This document shows, in pieces, positions 8,103 through 15,901 of a stretch of 22,302 nucleotides of DNA; position 1 is the first letter of the stretch, and each line of letters begins with the position of its first letter. The DNA comes from JBFJWU01 sp041623475 [NCBI: bacterium] (GTDB lineage Bacteria > J088): assembly GCA_041623475.1 (NCBI GenBank), contig JBFJWU010000008.1, positions 1 through 22,302 on the forward strand. Reading direction: 5' to 3'. The notes below the pieces were generated by a model. That model saw only the letters and a program-made list of their open reading frames with translations, ran no database searches and was not told the DNA's origin. Position numbers and translations under genes: made by a program.

Positions 8103-8948
8103 TCAGGTCGCTACTCCCGACCGGAACGCCCGCGTCAACCCGACGACCAGATCCTCGACATCGTCGATTTCTGGTGCGTGCGGCCCAGCATGATCAAAGT
8201 TGCCGTCGGACGCTGCCCGCCCTGTCCCCACCGCACCGGATTCGGGATTCCAGGCCTGGACTCCGTTGGCAATTCCTCCTGCCAATTCAAGCACAGACTG
8301 GATACGGATCGGTATGACATCCAAACGTCGGCGAAATCCAGCCAGCGCAACCAGCGGATCACCAGTCCCGTCGAAGTCAGACAGGACAATTGCGACTTGC
8401 GGCAAGCGACGACGTTCACGAAGGTTCTCAGCAACAACTTCCAGATCGGCAATGCGCCGGGGCCCGTCATACGGTGACAACTGGACCCGTTCCAGCTCGC
8501 CGACCAGGCTCCAGAAAGCCGCATCACGGGCGATTGGACCGAAATGACCTTCGACGTGATCGTTAAACAAAACGACATCGGCGACGTCCCGTTCGCGAAT
8601 GGCTGCATAGGCCAGAATCGCGGCGCAATGCAGGGCTGTCTGCAGTTTCGTGCGAACAGTCGCCCCAAACCGCATGCTGTCGCTGGTGTCGACAAATATC
8701 GCAACCCGAAGCTGGCGCTCTTCCTCGAAGATCTTCGTATGGGGCGAACGCGTCCTGGCCATGACTTTCCAGTCCATTCGACGAATATCGTCACCAGGCT
8801 CGTAGTCGCGGCTTTCTGAATACTCCAGTCCATGACCCTTCAGCCGCGATCGGTAGAAACCAAGCAGGTCACCACCACCACGGCGACGGGTACGCATGGA
8901 CAAGCGACGAACACGCGTCAACAGCGACCTGTCAAATTCAGACGTCAC
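8103..8948 (-). CDS. DUF58 domain protein (VWA-like), MoxR-associated
   Basis: This 281-residue protein has the DUF58 signature YEPGDDIRRMDWKVMARTR (about 49-67). A VWA-like Rossmann segment follows, with FVDTSDSM at 85-92 and IVLSDFDGTGDP about 100 residues later. No membrane helix is seen, so this is the short cytosolic form of the family. DUF58 genes nearly always follow moxR; the pair is thought to link the AAA+ motor to its VWA targets. The start codon is GTG 8946-8948, four bases after the moxR stop, with GAGGTG about ten bases upstream. The C-terminal 45 residues (Gly/Asp/His-rich) look less conserved. The DxSxS element (DTSDS at 87-91) is present, so metal binding is plausible, but the third MIDAS position could not be confirmed by eye. 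Confidence 0.92.
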   Translation of the reverse strand: MTSEFDRSLLTRVRRLSMRTRRRGGGDLLGFYRSRLKGHGLEYSESRDYEPGDDIRRMDWKVMARTRSPHTKIFEEERQLRVAIFVDTSDSMRFGATVRTKLQTALHCAAILAYAAIRERDVADVVLFNDHVEGHFGPIARDAAFWSLVGELERVQLSPYDGPRRIADLEVVAENLRERRRLPQVAIVLSDFDGTGDPLVALAGFRRRLDVIPIRIQSVLELAGGIANGVQAWNPESGAVGTGRAASDGNFDHAGPHAPEIDDVEDLVVGLTRAFRSGVAT

Positions 8949-8952
8949 GTGT

Positions 8953-9939
8953 CTAAGGCACCTCGACGGTCGTTAACAGGCGGTTCACAACATCGTCTGC
9001 GGTCAGTCCTTCCGCCTCTGCCTCGTAGCTCAACAGTAATCGATGGCGCAATACGGGTTGGGCAACGGCTTTGACATCCTCGGGCGTAACATAGGCGCGC
9101 CCGGCCAGGATTGCTCGTGCCCGAGCCGCGATACTAAGCCCCAATGTTGCCCGTGGGCTGGCACCGTGTTCGATATATGCACCAAGGCCGCCTGCACCGT
9201 AGGCGTCTGGATTCCTTGAGCAATCAACCAGGTGCACAACATACTGTTCTACCCGTTGGTCAACGTACAAGGACTTTGCCACCTGCCTGGCCCTTATCAA
9301 ATCGGATGCGCTGGCAACAGACTCGATTTCAGGGGCCCCATGTTGCACCCTGCGCAGGATCTCCAACTCTTCATCCCGTGATGGATGTGTAATAACCACT
9401 TTCAAAAGAAATCGGTCCATCTGGGCCTCAGGCAGCACATAGGTACCTTCCTGTTCAATGGGATTCTGGGTGGCCAGAACCATAAACGGCTCTTCAAGCA
9501 GGAACGTTTCGCCAGCCAGGGTAATTTGCCGCTCTTCCATGACTTCCAGGAGTGCCGCCTGCACTTTTGCAGGTGCTCGATTGATCTCGTCGGCGAGGAT
9601 GACCTGCGCAAACAAAGGCCCTTTCCGAATAGAAAAGTCGCCAGATTTTGGATCATAGACCTCTGTGCCAACCAGGTCGCTGGGCAGTAAGTCCGGAGTG
9701 AATTGCAGTCGGCGAAAGTCGAGGTGCAGTGCGCTAGCCAGCGCCTTGACTGCAGTCGTTTTAGCCAGGCCGGGTACCCCTTCCAGCAGGACGTGACCGT
9801 TGGCAATCAAGGCGGTTAGTAATGCATCGATCATTCCGGGTTGCCCGACGATTGCTTTGGCCATTTCCGTTTGCACGTTCTGCAGCAATGGCTGCAACTC
9901 GCTGACTTCCTGTTCGGCCTGTTGTTGTGAATCTGTCAC
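8953..9939 (-). CDS. moxR: MoxR family AAA+ ATPase
   Basis: MoxR proteins are AAA+ chaperone ATPases that work with VWA-domain partners to mature or remodel protein complexes. The 328-residue product has Walker A GVPGLAKT (54-61), Walker B VILADEINRAP (113-123), a sensor-1 region ATQNPIEQEGTYVLPEAQMD with Asn159, and DRFLLKV, followed by the C-terminal lid domain containing GASPRATLGL. These match the MoxR subfamily over its full usual length. The start is GTG 9937-9939, with a good GGGAG ribosome binding site eight bases upstream. It is the first gene of a seven-gene operon ending with the BatE-like gene, and the genes are spaced by overlaps or gaps of five bases or fewer. A tentative promoter (GGTCAG 10063-10068 and ATTTTA 10038-10043 as read on the plus strand, 19-base spacer) lies in the divergent region. 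Confidence 0.95.
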   Translation of the reverse strand: MTDSQQQAEQEVSELQPLLQNVQTEMAKAIVGQPGMIDALLTALIANGHVLLEGVPGLAKTTAVKALASALHLDFRRLQFTPDLLPSDLVGTEVYDPKSGDFSIRKGPLFAQVILADEINRAPAKVQAALLEVMEERQITLAGETFLLEEPFMVLATQNPIEQEGTYVLPEAQMDRFLLKVVITHPSRDEELEILRRVQHGAPEIESVASASDLIRARQVAKSLYVDQRVEQYVVHLVDCSRNPDAYGAGGLGAYIEHGASPRATLGLSIAARARAILAGRAYVTPEDVKAVAQPVLRHRLLLSYEAEAEGLTADDVVNRLLTTVEVP

Positions 9940-10037
9940 GTCTTGTACTCCCGAATGATGTACGGCCGCGGGGACGGGTCCTGCGGTCCGGAAATTTCAG
10001 TGATTTTGAATATGTCCGACGGCACGTCGAGACACCT

Positions 10038-10068
10038 ATTTTAACGCTTAATACCTACGACAGGTCAG
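10038..10068 (-). promoter_or_regulatory. Tentative promoter of the moxR-bat operon
   Basis: On the minus strand, CTGACC (10063-10068) and TAAAAT (10038-10043) are separated by 19 bases. The -10 matches the sigma70 consensus at five of six positions and the -35 at four of six, but the spacer is longer than ideal. It lies about 100 bases upstream of the moxR GTG within the 203-base divergent region, the only sizeable non-coding stretch near that operon. I saw no better pair. This is pattern matching only. Confidence 0.25.
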
Positions 10069-10142
10069 ACGTGTCGAGGTTCCGAAGACCTGCCTTTCGG
10101 CAGCAGATCATGAGTATACTGTCGGGAAATTGGCAGGTTTTG

Positions 10143-11429
10143 ATGATGGCAACAGCAGACGAACGCAGGGACGTGCGAATTGCGGCCGAAAAAGCCGCAG
10201 CGGTTGGCGACTTCGAGCACGCAGGCGTGTTGTACGAAAAAGCGGCATTATCAGCAACAGACGGGCGGGCCCGGATGCGTGCTGCTGAATACTTCTTGAA
10301 ATCCGGCAATCACGATCGGGCTCTGGCAAATCAGGTCGCCGCCGCTCGCGACTACGCTGCAGATGGCGACTTCGTACGTTCGCTAGCCGTCAGCAAACGG
10401 ATTCTTGCCAAGGATCCCGACAATTCAGAAATCCGTGGACTCCTGGCATTTACATTTGACGAGGCGATCCTTGCCGGTGACATCGATGAAGCGACCACCT
10501 CCGACCTGGATCGGGTGAAGCGGTCTGCTGGCATCACCGATCGAGATGCAGAAAACGTGCTGGCAGGACCCGGGAGCAGTCTATCGTCCGAGCAGGCCGA
10601 CCAGATATTGGCCCGCCTGCCCGAAATGCCCCTGTTCAAGTTCATGAAAGGGCCGGAAGCGCTGGCGCTGATCGACCAAATGCGCCTGGTTGAAGCGGAC
10701 GTTGGCAGGTTGGTTGTGCGTCAGGACGAGCCCGGAAACAGTTTTTACATCGTCACCGATGGCCGGCTCGAGGCCCAGATACGAACGCAGGAGGGCATGG
10801 AACGAACGCTGTCAATGTTGATGCCAGGAGATTTCTTTGGCGAGTTGTCCTGCATCCTGGGAACGCCCAGGACAGCATCCGTTGTTGCGCGAACCAGATC
10901 AGAGCTTCTTGAAATCAGCAACCTGGCAATCCAGAACCTGGCTCGTGACTTTCCCCAGTTTGATCGGGTACTCGCGTCATTCAGCCGGGAACGATTGATT
11001 AATTCGGCGTTCGAATCCAGCGCGGTATTACGGCGGGTGCGCAAGGCCAGTCGGTCCGAACTGGTCGAGAGCCTGGAATTGATTGACTACGAAGCCGGAT
11101 CGACAATTATTGAACAGGGTAAAGCGGTCGATGGGTTATACCTGATTGCCACCGGTGAAGTTTTGCCGCGCAGCCGATTTCGCGGTGGCAGAAGAATTGC
11201 CTATCCGACGATGCTCGCGGGTGACCTGTTCGGGGAAATCAGCCTGGTCCTGCAACGCCCGGCGACCGCCAGTTGCGTCGCAGTAACCGATTGCAAATTA
11301 TTCCGGATTACGGCAAATGCACTGGGTAAAGTGCTTCGCAAACATCCAGGCCTCAGCAAGGACATCAAGGACCTGGCCGCCGAGCGAATGACCCGAAGCA
11401 ACAGGATCGCCGGGGCTCTGCGCAAGTAG
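10143..11429 (+). CDS. TPR protein with two cyclic-nucleotide-binding domains
   Basis: This is a 428-residue predicted cytosolic effector. Residues about 8-105 form TPR-like helical repeats (AAEKAAAVGDFEHAGVLYEKA). Two cyclic-nucleotide-binding (CNBD) beta-barrels follow (about 160-265 and 293-400). The first has a complete PKA/CAP-type phosphate-binding cassette, FGELSCILGTPRTA (232-245), with Glu234 and Arg243. The second, FGEISLVLQRPATA (363-376), keeps Glu365 but has Ala374 where the phosphate-binding Arg should be. No DNA-binding helix-turn-helix is evident, so it is not a CRP-type regulator. The frame is open to 9927, but the upstream 72 residues look non-protein-like. The ATG at 10143 (or 10146) follows a GGCAGG ribosome binding site and begins the first TPR helix. 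A TATACT at 10114-10119 could be its -10. It is a paralogue of, and convergent with, the TPR-CNBD gene downstream. Confidence 0.85.
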   Translation: MMATADERRDVRIAAEKAAAVGDFEHAGVLYEKAALSATDGRARMRAAEYFLKSGNHDRALANQVAAARDYAADGDFVRSLAVSKRILAKDPDNSEIRGLLAFTFDEAILAGDIDEATTSDLDRVKRSAGITDRDAENVLAGPGSSLSSEQADQILARLPEMPLFKFMKGPEALALIDQMRLVEADVGRLVVRQDEPGNSFYIVTDGRLEAQIRTQEGMERTLSMLMPGDFFGELSCILGTPRTASVVARTRSELLEISNLAIQNLARDFPQFDRVLASFSRERLINSAFESSAVLRRVRKASRSELVESLELIDYEAGSTIIEQGKAVDGLYLIATGEVLPRSRFRGGRRIAYPTMLAGDLFGEISLVLQRPATASCVAVTDCKLFRITANALGKVLRKHPGLSKDIKDLAAERMTRSNRIAGALRK

Positions 11430-11442
11430 TCGCAGTTGTTAT

Positions 11443-11455
11443 CGCCCCAGGGGCG
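11443..11455. terminator. Inverted repeat between convergent CNBD genes
   Basis: CGCCC and GGGCG (11443-11447 and 11451-11455) can form a five-base-pair GC stem with a three-base loop inside the 26-base gap between the two convergent TPR-CNBD genes. Its position suits a shared stop for both transcripts. However, no T-run follows on either strand, so it is not a classical Rho-independent terminator. Confidence 0.3.
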
Positions 11456-12898
11456 TCAAATCATTCCGGCGGATGTCAGGTCCTGGCGGTTGGCGACCAT
11501 CTTTCTGGATCGATCGTACCGTTCGCGCGCAATGTCTTTGGCAAGGGCCTCGATTTCCGGATGTTGCTCGATCATTGCCGAGAAGATCCCCTTGGGCAAT
11601 TTGAACAATGTCGAATCTGTCGCCGTCACGCACGTCGCGGTCGCGGGCTTGTCTGTCAACAGGCTGATTTCCCCGAAAATAGCACCCTCCAGCATGTCCG
11701 GGTAGTCGATTGTTTCATCCTTGACCCTGCTGCTGGCGCGCACGGTGCCCTGTGCCAGGATAAACAGCCCTTCGCCTGCCTGGCCCTGTTGAATCAGGAT
11801 CTCGCCAGCCCGCGCTTCCAGGTATTCAAACTCGTCCGCAAGGTATCTGCGATCAACCTCGCCGAGTGATTGGAATAACGGGCTACAACTGAAAATGATG
11901 TTCAGCAACCGTTCCCGATAGTACTGCTGCATAATTCGCGCGACGTCAGGATATCGATCGACAATCGCATCCAGTACGGTTCGGCTGAGCACCAGCAAGG
12001 TCAATTCATCGCCTGCCACAACAGTTGCCATACGGTTGCCGCCAGAAAAGTAGGCCATTTCCCCAAAAAACTGCCCGGCTCCCAGCGATGCCAGTTCGAC
12101 ATCCGTGCCGTCTTCGGCCTGCCGGGTGACTTTTGCCGTGCCGGCGGCAACCACATAAAACGCATCGCCCGCCTCGCCCTCCCACAACACCACGGCGCCT
12201 CCAGTGTAGTGTTCAATCTCCATCATTTCGACAAACTCGGAGAAGACGTCGGGAGGCAGGCTTGAAAATAGTGGAATGTCCGGCAACTCTGCCACTGAAT
12301 CGACGTCGATCAGGTCGGCTTCGACACGGGCAGCCTCGGACACTGCGGCCAAGCCGTCGCCAACCCTTACTGTTGGTGCGCCTTCCAGCGCCGCACCGTG
12401 AGAGATAACGAACTCATCATCATCTTCCTCCGCACTGCCCGCTGTTGCACCGTCGACAGACATCGACTCAATGACCAATTCGTCATCTGCGTCGTCGCTG
12501 ATTGGATCCTGTTGACCTTTCCGCAGTTCTTCCAATGCGTCACTTGACGCACCCTTTGCCTGGGCTTTTTCTTCGTCGTCGCGGTATGAATACAACCGGG
12601 TCAGCAACTGCTGTGTTTCGGTACGATCGCTGTCAATCTCCAGAATGACCTTGGTGACCCCGATGGCCTGTGGCAACTCGCCGCGGACCGCATACATCTT
12701 CGCGGCCTTGGTATAGACCTCAATGGCCTCTTGCAGACGCTCCAACCGCCGGTACAGGTCACCGATCTTAACCCAGACGCGAACATCATTAGGCTGGATT
12801 TTGCAGATTTCGATATAGCATCCAAGCGCTTTTGACAACTTGCCCTTGCCCAACATCTGGGCCGCCTGCTTTTGTAGTTTGTGAATCTTGTCAGACAT
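11456..12898 (-). CDS. TPR protein with acidic linker and two cyclic-nucleotide-binding domains
   Basis: This 480-residue cytosolic protein is the last gene of the signalling operon. Residues about 3-105 are TPR repeats (LSKALGCYIEICKIQPNDVR and LQEAIEVYTKAAKMYAVRG are clear). A disordered acidic linker (108-200) follows, then CNBD1 (about 205-320) with cassette FGEMAYFSGGNRMATV containing Glu280 and Arg289, and CNBD2 (about 335-445) with FGEISLLTDKPATA, where Ala419 replaces the phosphate-binding Arg. No output domain other than the TPRs is visible, so the protein likely works by cNMP-controlled protein contacts. The start is ATG 12896-12898, with AGAAGG six bases upstream. A TTG two codons earlier is less likely. 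It lies 32 bases downstream of the cyclase stop, so cyclase and receptor are made from one mRNA. CAMP or cGMP binding is inferred from the motif. Confidence 0.88.
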   Translation of the reverse strand: MSDKIHKLQKQAAQMLGKGKLSKALGCYIEICKIQPNDVRVWVKIGDLYRRLERLQEAIEVYTKAAKMYAVRGELPQAIGVTKVILEIDSDRTETQQLLTRLYSYRDDEEKAQAKGASSDALEELRKGQQDPISDDADDELVIESMSVDGATAGSAEEDDDEFVISHGAALEGAPTVRVGDGLAAVSEAARVEADLIDVDSVAELPDIPLFSSLPPDVFSEFVEMMEIEHYTGGAVVLWEGEAGDAFYVVAAGTAKVTRQAEDGTDVELASLGAGQFFGEMAYFSGGNRMATVVAGDELTLLVLSRTVLDAIVDRYPDVARIMQQYYRERLLNIIFSCSPLFQSLGEVDRRYLADEFEYLEARAGEILIQQGQAGEGLFILAQGTVRASSRVKDETIDYPDMLEGAIFGEISLLTDKPATATCVTATDSTLFKLPKGIFSAMIEQHPEIEALAKDIARERYDRSRKMVANRQDLTSAGMI

Positions 12899-12930
12899 GT
12901 TCAACCTTCTGTTTAACCAGGCATCCGCGG

Positions 12931-14358
12931 TCAGCCACTCTTGTTGTCCCGCGCCCGATACGCAGCGGTCACAAGACTTTTCAGGTACTCATCAAGTACA
13001 GGGGGAATCGACGTAAAACGCACATAATAATCGTTTTCGGCAACGCGGTCCGACTCGCGAATTTTCCCGTACAAGTCACCGGATATTTCCCGACCTTCCG
13101 AGTCAAGGATCTGGAACTTCAGGTTACTCAGGACCTCCAACTCGCGATCCGATCTCAGTCCCGCGCCCTGGTTCGACAACTGGACAAACTGACCGATAAA
13201 TGCATCATCGCCAGCGTGCTTGCCTTCGAGAATCGTAAACCGAACCGGAACGACCTCGGGCACTGGCAGGATCTGTTCTTCCTGTCGATCCAGACGAACA
13301 TTGAACTTACCACCGATTCCAACAACATCAAAGATTGTAATCGGCTCAGTCACGCCCTTGGGAGAAACTTCCATGCTGCCATTCACTTCAACGTGGCCAC
13401 CGGCATCGTGCAGCGTTTGCTCGCTAACCAGCAACTGTCCTCCGACCGTATAAGACTCTATACGTGCGGTTAGATTAACGTTTGACCCAACGACACCGTA
13501 TTTCAGTCGTCGCTCGCTGCCGATATTGCCAACGATAACCGTTCCGGTATTCAGCCCGATTCCCATTTCCACTTCGGGAAGGTCGTGGTCACGATTGTAC
13601 TGGTTGACCTTGTCCATTGCGGCCAACATTTCGACCGCACACGCAACCGCACGTGCCGCATCGTCATCCCGTGGAACCGGCGCACCAAAAATGACCAGAA
13701 TCGCGTCGCCGATGAACTCGTCAATCGTTCCGCCATACTTCAGGATCACTTCGGTCATCGTTCCCAGGAAGTTATTCAACATCTTCACGACCTGATCCGG
13801 CTCCAGACGTTCACACATTGATGTGAACCCGCGCAGGTCGTTCATAAGGATCGTAACCTTGCGTGTCTCACCGGACAGGTTCAATCCCTCCGGGGATTCA
13901 AGAATCTCCTCGACGATTTCGTCAGACAGGTATCGCCCGAACGTGTTCTTGATAAACTCGTTGCGAATTTCCAACTGCCGGGCAACCAGGCTGAGTTCAT
14001 TCCCCTTTTGCTGGATGATCTGTTTCTGCTGGATCTCGTCGGTCACATCCAGCAGAACGACCCAGTCGTGTCCGTCTTCAGAAAACAGATGAACGTCGGC
14101 GTAACGGCCGGAATCGGTCATCATTGCCGGAATCGACACAGGGTCCGAAACAGGCAACATTCCGTCCAGGTAATATGCGGCCTCTGCGACAGGTTGCCCG
14201 GCTTCAATGTTTTCCAGTCCAAAAATCGCGAGATCGCCACCAGAATCAACAACAATTCCCTGCGGATCAACCTTGATGTAAGTTGTCTGGAATCTGGCAA
14301 CCAACTGGTCGCGGACAAATGAATCGATCGGACCCGGCCGCTGGACAGTATCGGTCAC
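12931..14358 (-). CDS. PAS / class III nucleotidyl cyclase with PilZ-like C-terminal domain
   Basis: This 475-residue predicted cytosolic cyclase has an N-terminal PAS-like domain (about 12-108), a helix with NTFGRYLSDEIVEEIL (138-153) of the type that joins sensors to bacterial cyclases, the catalytic domain (about 165-345), and a PilZ-like beta domain (about 370-460, QLSNQGAGL). Catalytic positions are all filled: metal Asp174 (MNDLRGFT) and Asp218 (FIGDAI), and transition-state Asn295 and Arg299 (NVNLTAR). The base-selecting positions carry Glu214 and Gly288 rather than Lys and Asp/Thr, more like guanylyl than adenylyl cyclases. GTG 14356-14358 makes a GTGA overlap with the upstream gene and has AGGTGG six bases before it, which is preferred over an in-frame ATG at 14400. 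It is paralogous to the upstream cyclase homologue. Activity and product are inferred. Confidence 0.9.
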   Translation of the reverse strand: MTDTVQRPGPIDSFVRDQLVARFQTTYIKVDPQGIVVDSGGDLAIFGLENIEAGQPVAEAAYYLDGMLPVSDPVSIPAMMTDSGRYADVHLFSEDGHDWVVLLDVTDEIQQKQIIQQKGNELSLVARQLEIRNEFIKNTFGRYLSDEIVEEILESPEGLNLSGETRKVTILMNDLRGFTSMCERLEPDQVVKMLNNFLGTMTEVILKYGGTIDEFIGDAILVIFGAPVPRDDDAARAVACAVEMLAAMDKVNQYNRDHDLPEVEMGIGLNTGTVIVGNIGSERRLKYGVVGSNVNLTARIESYTVGGQLLVSEQTLHDAGGHVEVNGSMEVSPKGVTEPITIFDVVGIGGKFNVRLDRQEEQILPVPEVVPVRFTILEGKHAGDDAFIGQFVQLSNQGAGLRSDRELEVLSNLKFQILDSEGREISGDLYGKIRESDRVAENDYYVRFTSIPPVLDEYLKSLVTAAYRARDNKSG

Positions 14359-15386
14359 AGATCCCACCTGGCCCAGTCCTGGACCTTGGCCTGCTTGCAC
14401 GAATAGGCGGTAACGGCATCAGCCGCACCGCGAAAATCAAGCGTCACTTCTTCAAAATCGCCCTGCAGGTCACCCGCGAGTGCCGCGAAGGTGTTGTCAT
14501 CCAGCAGAATTTCGCCTGCCCAGGCCTGGCTTTCCAATCTGGCCGCCATATTAACCCTGTGGCCGATTGCGCTGAAGGCCCGTTTTGATTCGGTTCCAAG
14601 CATACCGTATGACACCGCGCCACTGCTGATTCCAATTCCCAGCCCTTCGGCCGACTCGCTCCCGCCCCCCTGAAGCCGCCTGAATTCATACAATATCCGC
14701 ATTGCTGACCGTACTGACTGGTTGACCGGCGTGTCCTTTGCGGGCAACAACCCAAACGTCGCCGTCACGGTATCGCCAATGATATGGTCGACAAACCCTG
14801 CTTCCTCAGTAATCATTTTGACAATCAGACGCAGATGAGAATTGAGCGTCTTGAATACCAGTTTGGGATCATTTTGTTCGCTGAACTGGGTAAATCCACG
14901 GAGGTTCGCGAACAGAATTGCGACTTCCTTTCGCTCTCCCTCGACATCCACGCCAAGTTCACCAGCTGCCCCTGTACCGATCTCACCATCCAGGAGTTTC
15001 GAAGCCTTGGTCCGCAACAGCGCCAGCTCATTGGCCTTCTGCTGCAATAACTGACGCTGCTTGACTTCTGCCGTCGCGTCTATCATCAACACAAAATCTG
15101 CATCATCACCAGGCAGCAAATGCAGATCCAGGTAGGTTCCGTCCTCAAACATCATGGACGGCAGAATCATGGGCTCGTCAAATACCGGCAGGAAGCCTTC
15201 AAGATGCACAAGTTGCTCGCCGAAATAACTACCGACCTCCATACCCGAGATATTGTAATTGCCCAGATTGCCGCCAAAGTCAAGGATAGTGCCGTCCTTG
15301 CTGATTTGAACGAACGCCGGCGATTTCTCCTTTTCGGTCAGCAGGCTCAGGTATGCCTGCAGCAATTCCGGCAGGATCTCAGCCAT
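14355..15386 (-). CDS. PAS / class III cyclase homologue, probably degenerate (Asp to Asn at metal site)
   Basis: This 343-residue protein is clearly a paralogue of the next gene: the PAS segment LEGFLPVFDEPMILPSMMF and the QQKANELALL helix align directly. Its cyclase domain (about 150-325) keeps the fold motifs (LRGFTQFSE, IIGDTVTATFG, VNMAARLES), but the first metal-binding Asp is Asn161 (codon AAC, ILFANLRGFT). Asp205, Asn279 and Arg283 remain; the base-selecting positions hold His201 and Ser272. The transducer helix and the PilZ-like tail of its partner are absent. The start chosen is ATG 15384-15386, an eight-base overlap with the GTPase stop. An upstream ATG at 15446 would put 20 basic residues inside the GTPase gene. 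It is likely a catalytically weak or inactive homologue that acts as a partner or regulator of the intact cyclase; that role is inference. Confidence 0.85.
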   Translation of the reverse strand: MAEILPELLQAYLSLLTEKEKSPAFVQISKDGTILDFGGNLGNYNISGMEVGSYFGEQLVHLEGFLPVFDEPMILPSMMFEDGTYLDLHLLPGDDADFVLMIDATAEVKQRQLLQQKANELALLRTKASKLLDGEIGTGAAGELGVDVEGERKEVAILFANLRGFTQFSEQNDPKLVFKTLNSHLRLIVKMITEEAGFVDHIIGDTVTATFGLLPAKDTPVNQSVRSAMRILYEFRRLQGGGSESAEGLGIGISSGAVSYGMLGTESKRAFSAIGHRVNMAARLESQAWAGEILLDDNTFAALAGDLQGDFEEVTLDFRGAADAVTAYSCKQAKVQDWARWDL

Positions 15387-15876
15387 TAAGAATTTTTCCA
15401 GTAAGTGCCAGAAAAGCCTCTTCAACGCCCTCGCCGGTTTTGGCACTGCCCTTCAGGACGGTCCATCCATCTGCCTCCAACTGGCTGATCCGATCATCGC
15501 CGACCTCCCAGTCATCCACCAGGTCATGTTTATTGACAACAAGAACGCACGGCAGCTCGCCGATATCATTGTTTACGCGTTCCCGGATATCCATAGCCTG
15601 GTCAACGGTCACCCCTCGGGTTCCGTCAGCAACCAGGATATACCCGGCCGATCCCCGCAGGTAGCTGGTCTGGACTTTCTGGAATTCGTCTTCCCCGGCG
15701 ATGTCCCACAGCAGCAGGTTGACTTCCTGACCATCCAGTTCAATTATCTTCTTGTCGACCTTAACGCCCATTGTGGTCAGGTATTTCTCGTCAAACATAC
15801 TGGTCACGAACTGGGCGACCAGACTGGTCTTGCCGACGGCAAATGCGCCCAACAAGCATACTTTTTTCTGCAACAT
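15379..15876 (-). CDS. Ras/Rab-like small GTPase
   Basis: This 165-residue single-domain GTPase has all five G motifs: P-loop GAFAVGKTS (10-18), switch I Thr35 (LTTMGV), G3 WDIAGEDEF (57-65), G4 NKHD (115-118) and G5 SAK (144-146). The fold is the Ras superfamily core, resembling Rab-type proteins more than the MglA branch with its modified switch region. The position of Ras Gln61 is Glu62, so intrinsic hydrolysis may be slow or need a partner. There is no C-terminal Cys for lipidation and no membrane helix, so it is cytosolic or recruited by partners. ATG 15874-15876 has AAGGGAG nine bases upstream. It sits between the OmpA-domain membrane protein (25-base gap) and the cyclase homologue (overlap), implying a switch that couples them. 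Confidence 0.93.
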   Translation of the reverse strand: MLQKKVCLLGAFAVGKTSLVAQFVTSMFDEKYLTTMGVKVDKKIIELDGQEVNLLLWDIAGEDEFQKVQTSYLRGSAGYILVADGTRGVTVDQAMDIRERVNNDIGELPCVLVVNKHDLVDDWEVGDDRISQLEADGWTVLKGSAKTGEGVEEAFLALTGKILNG

Positions 15877-15901
15877 TCCGTGTGTCTCCCTTGGTAGATC
15901 G

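Noticed and set aside
9927-10142. N-terminal extension of the plus-strand TPR-CNBD protein
   Set aside because: The 72 extra residues overlap the moxR start, lack a ribosome binding site and do not resemble a folded domain; the ATG at 10143 begins the TPR region after a GGCAGG.
10143-12898. CRP/FNR-type transcription factors
   Set aside because: The CNBDs are present but no helix-turn-helix domain follows either one; both chains end soon after the second CNBD.
12832-13473. Plus-strand open frame of 213 codons across the CNBD/cyclase junction
   Set aside because: It runs antisense to the end of the cyclase gene and the start of the CNBD gene, has low-complexity protein character and no plausible start signals.
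14359-14400. Upstream ATG start for the intact cyclase
   Set aside because: It would overlap the previous gene by 46 bases and adds a Gly/Gln-rich stretch; the GTG at 14358 has a strong AGGTGG and a typical GTGA overlap.
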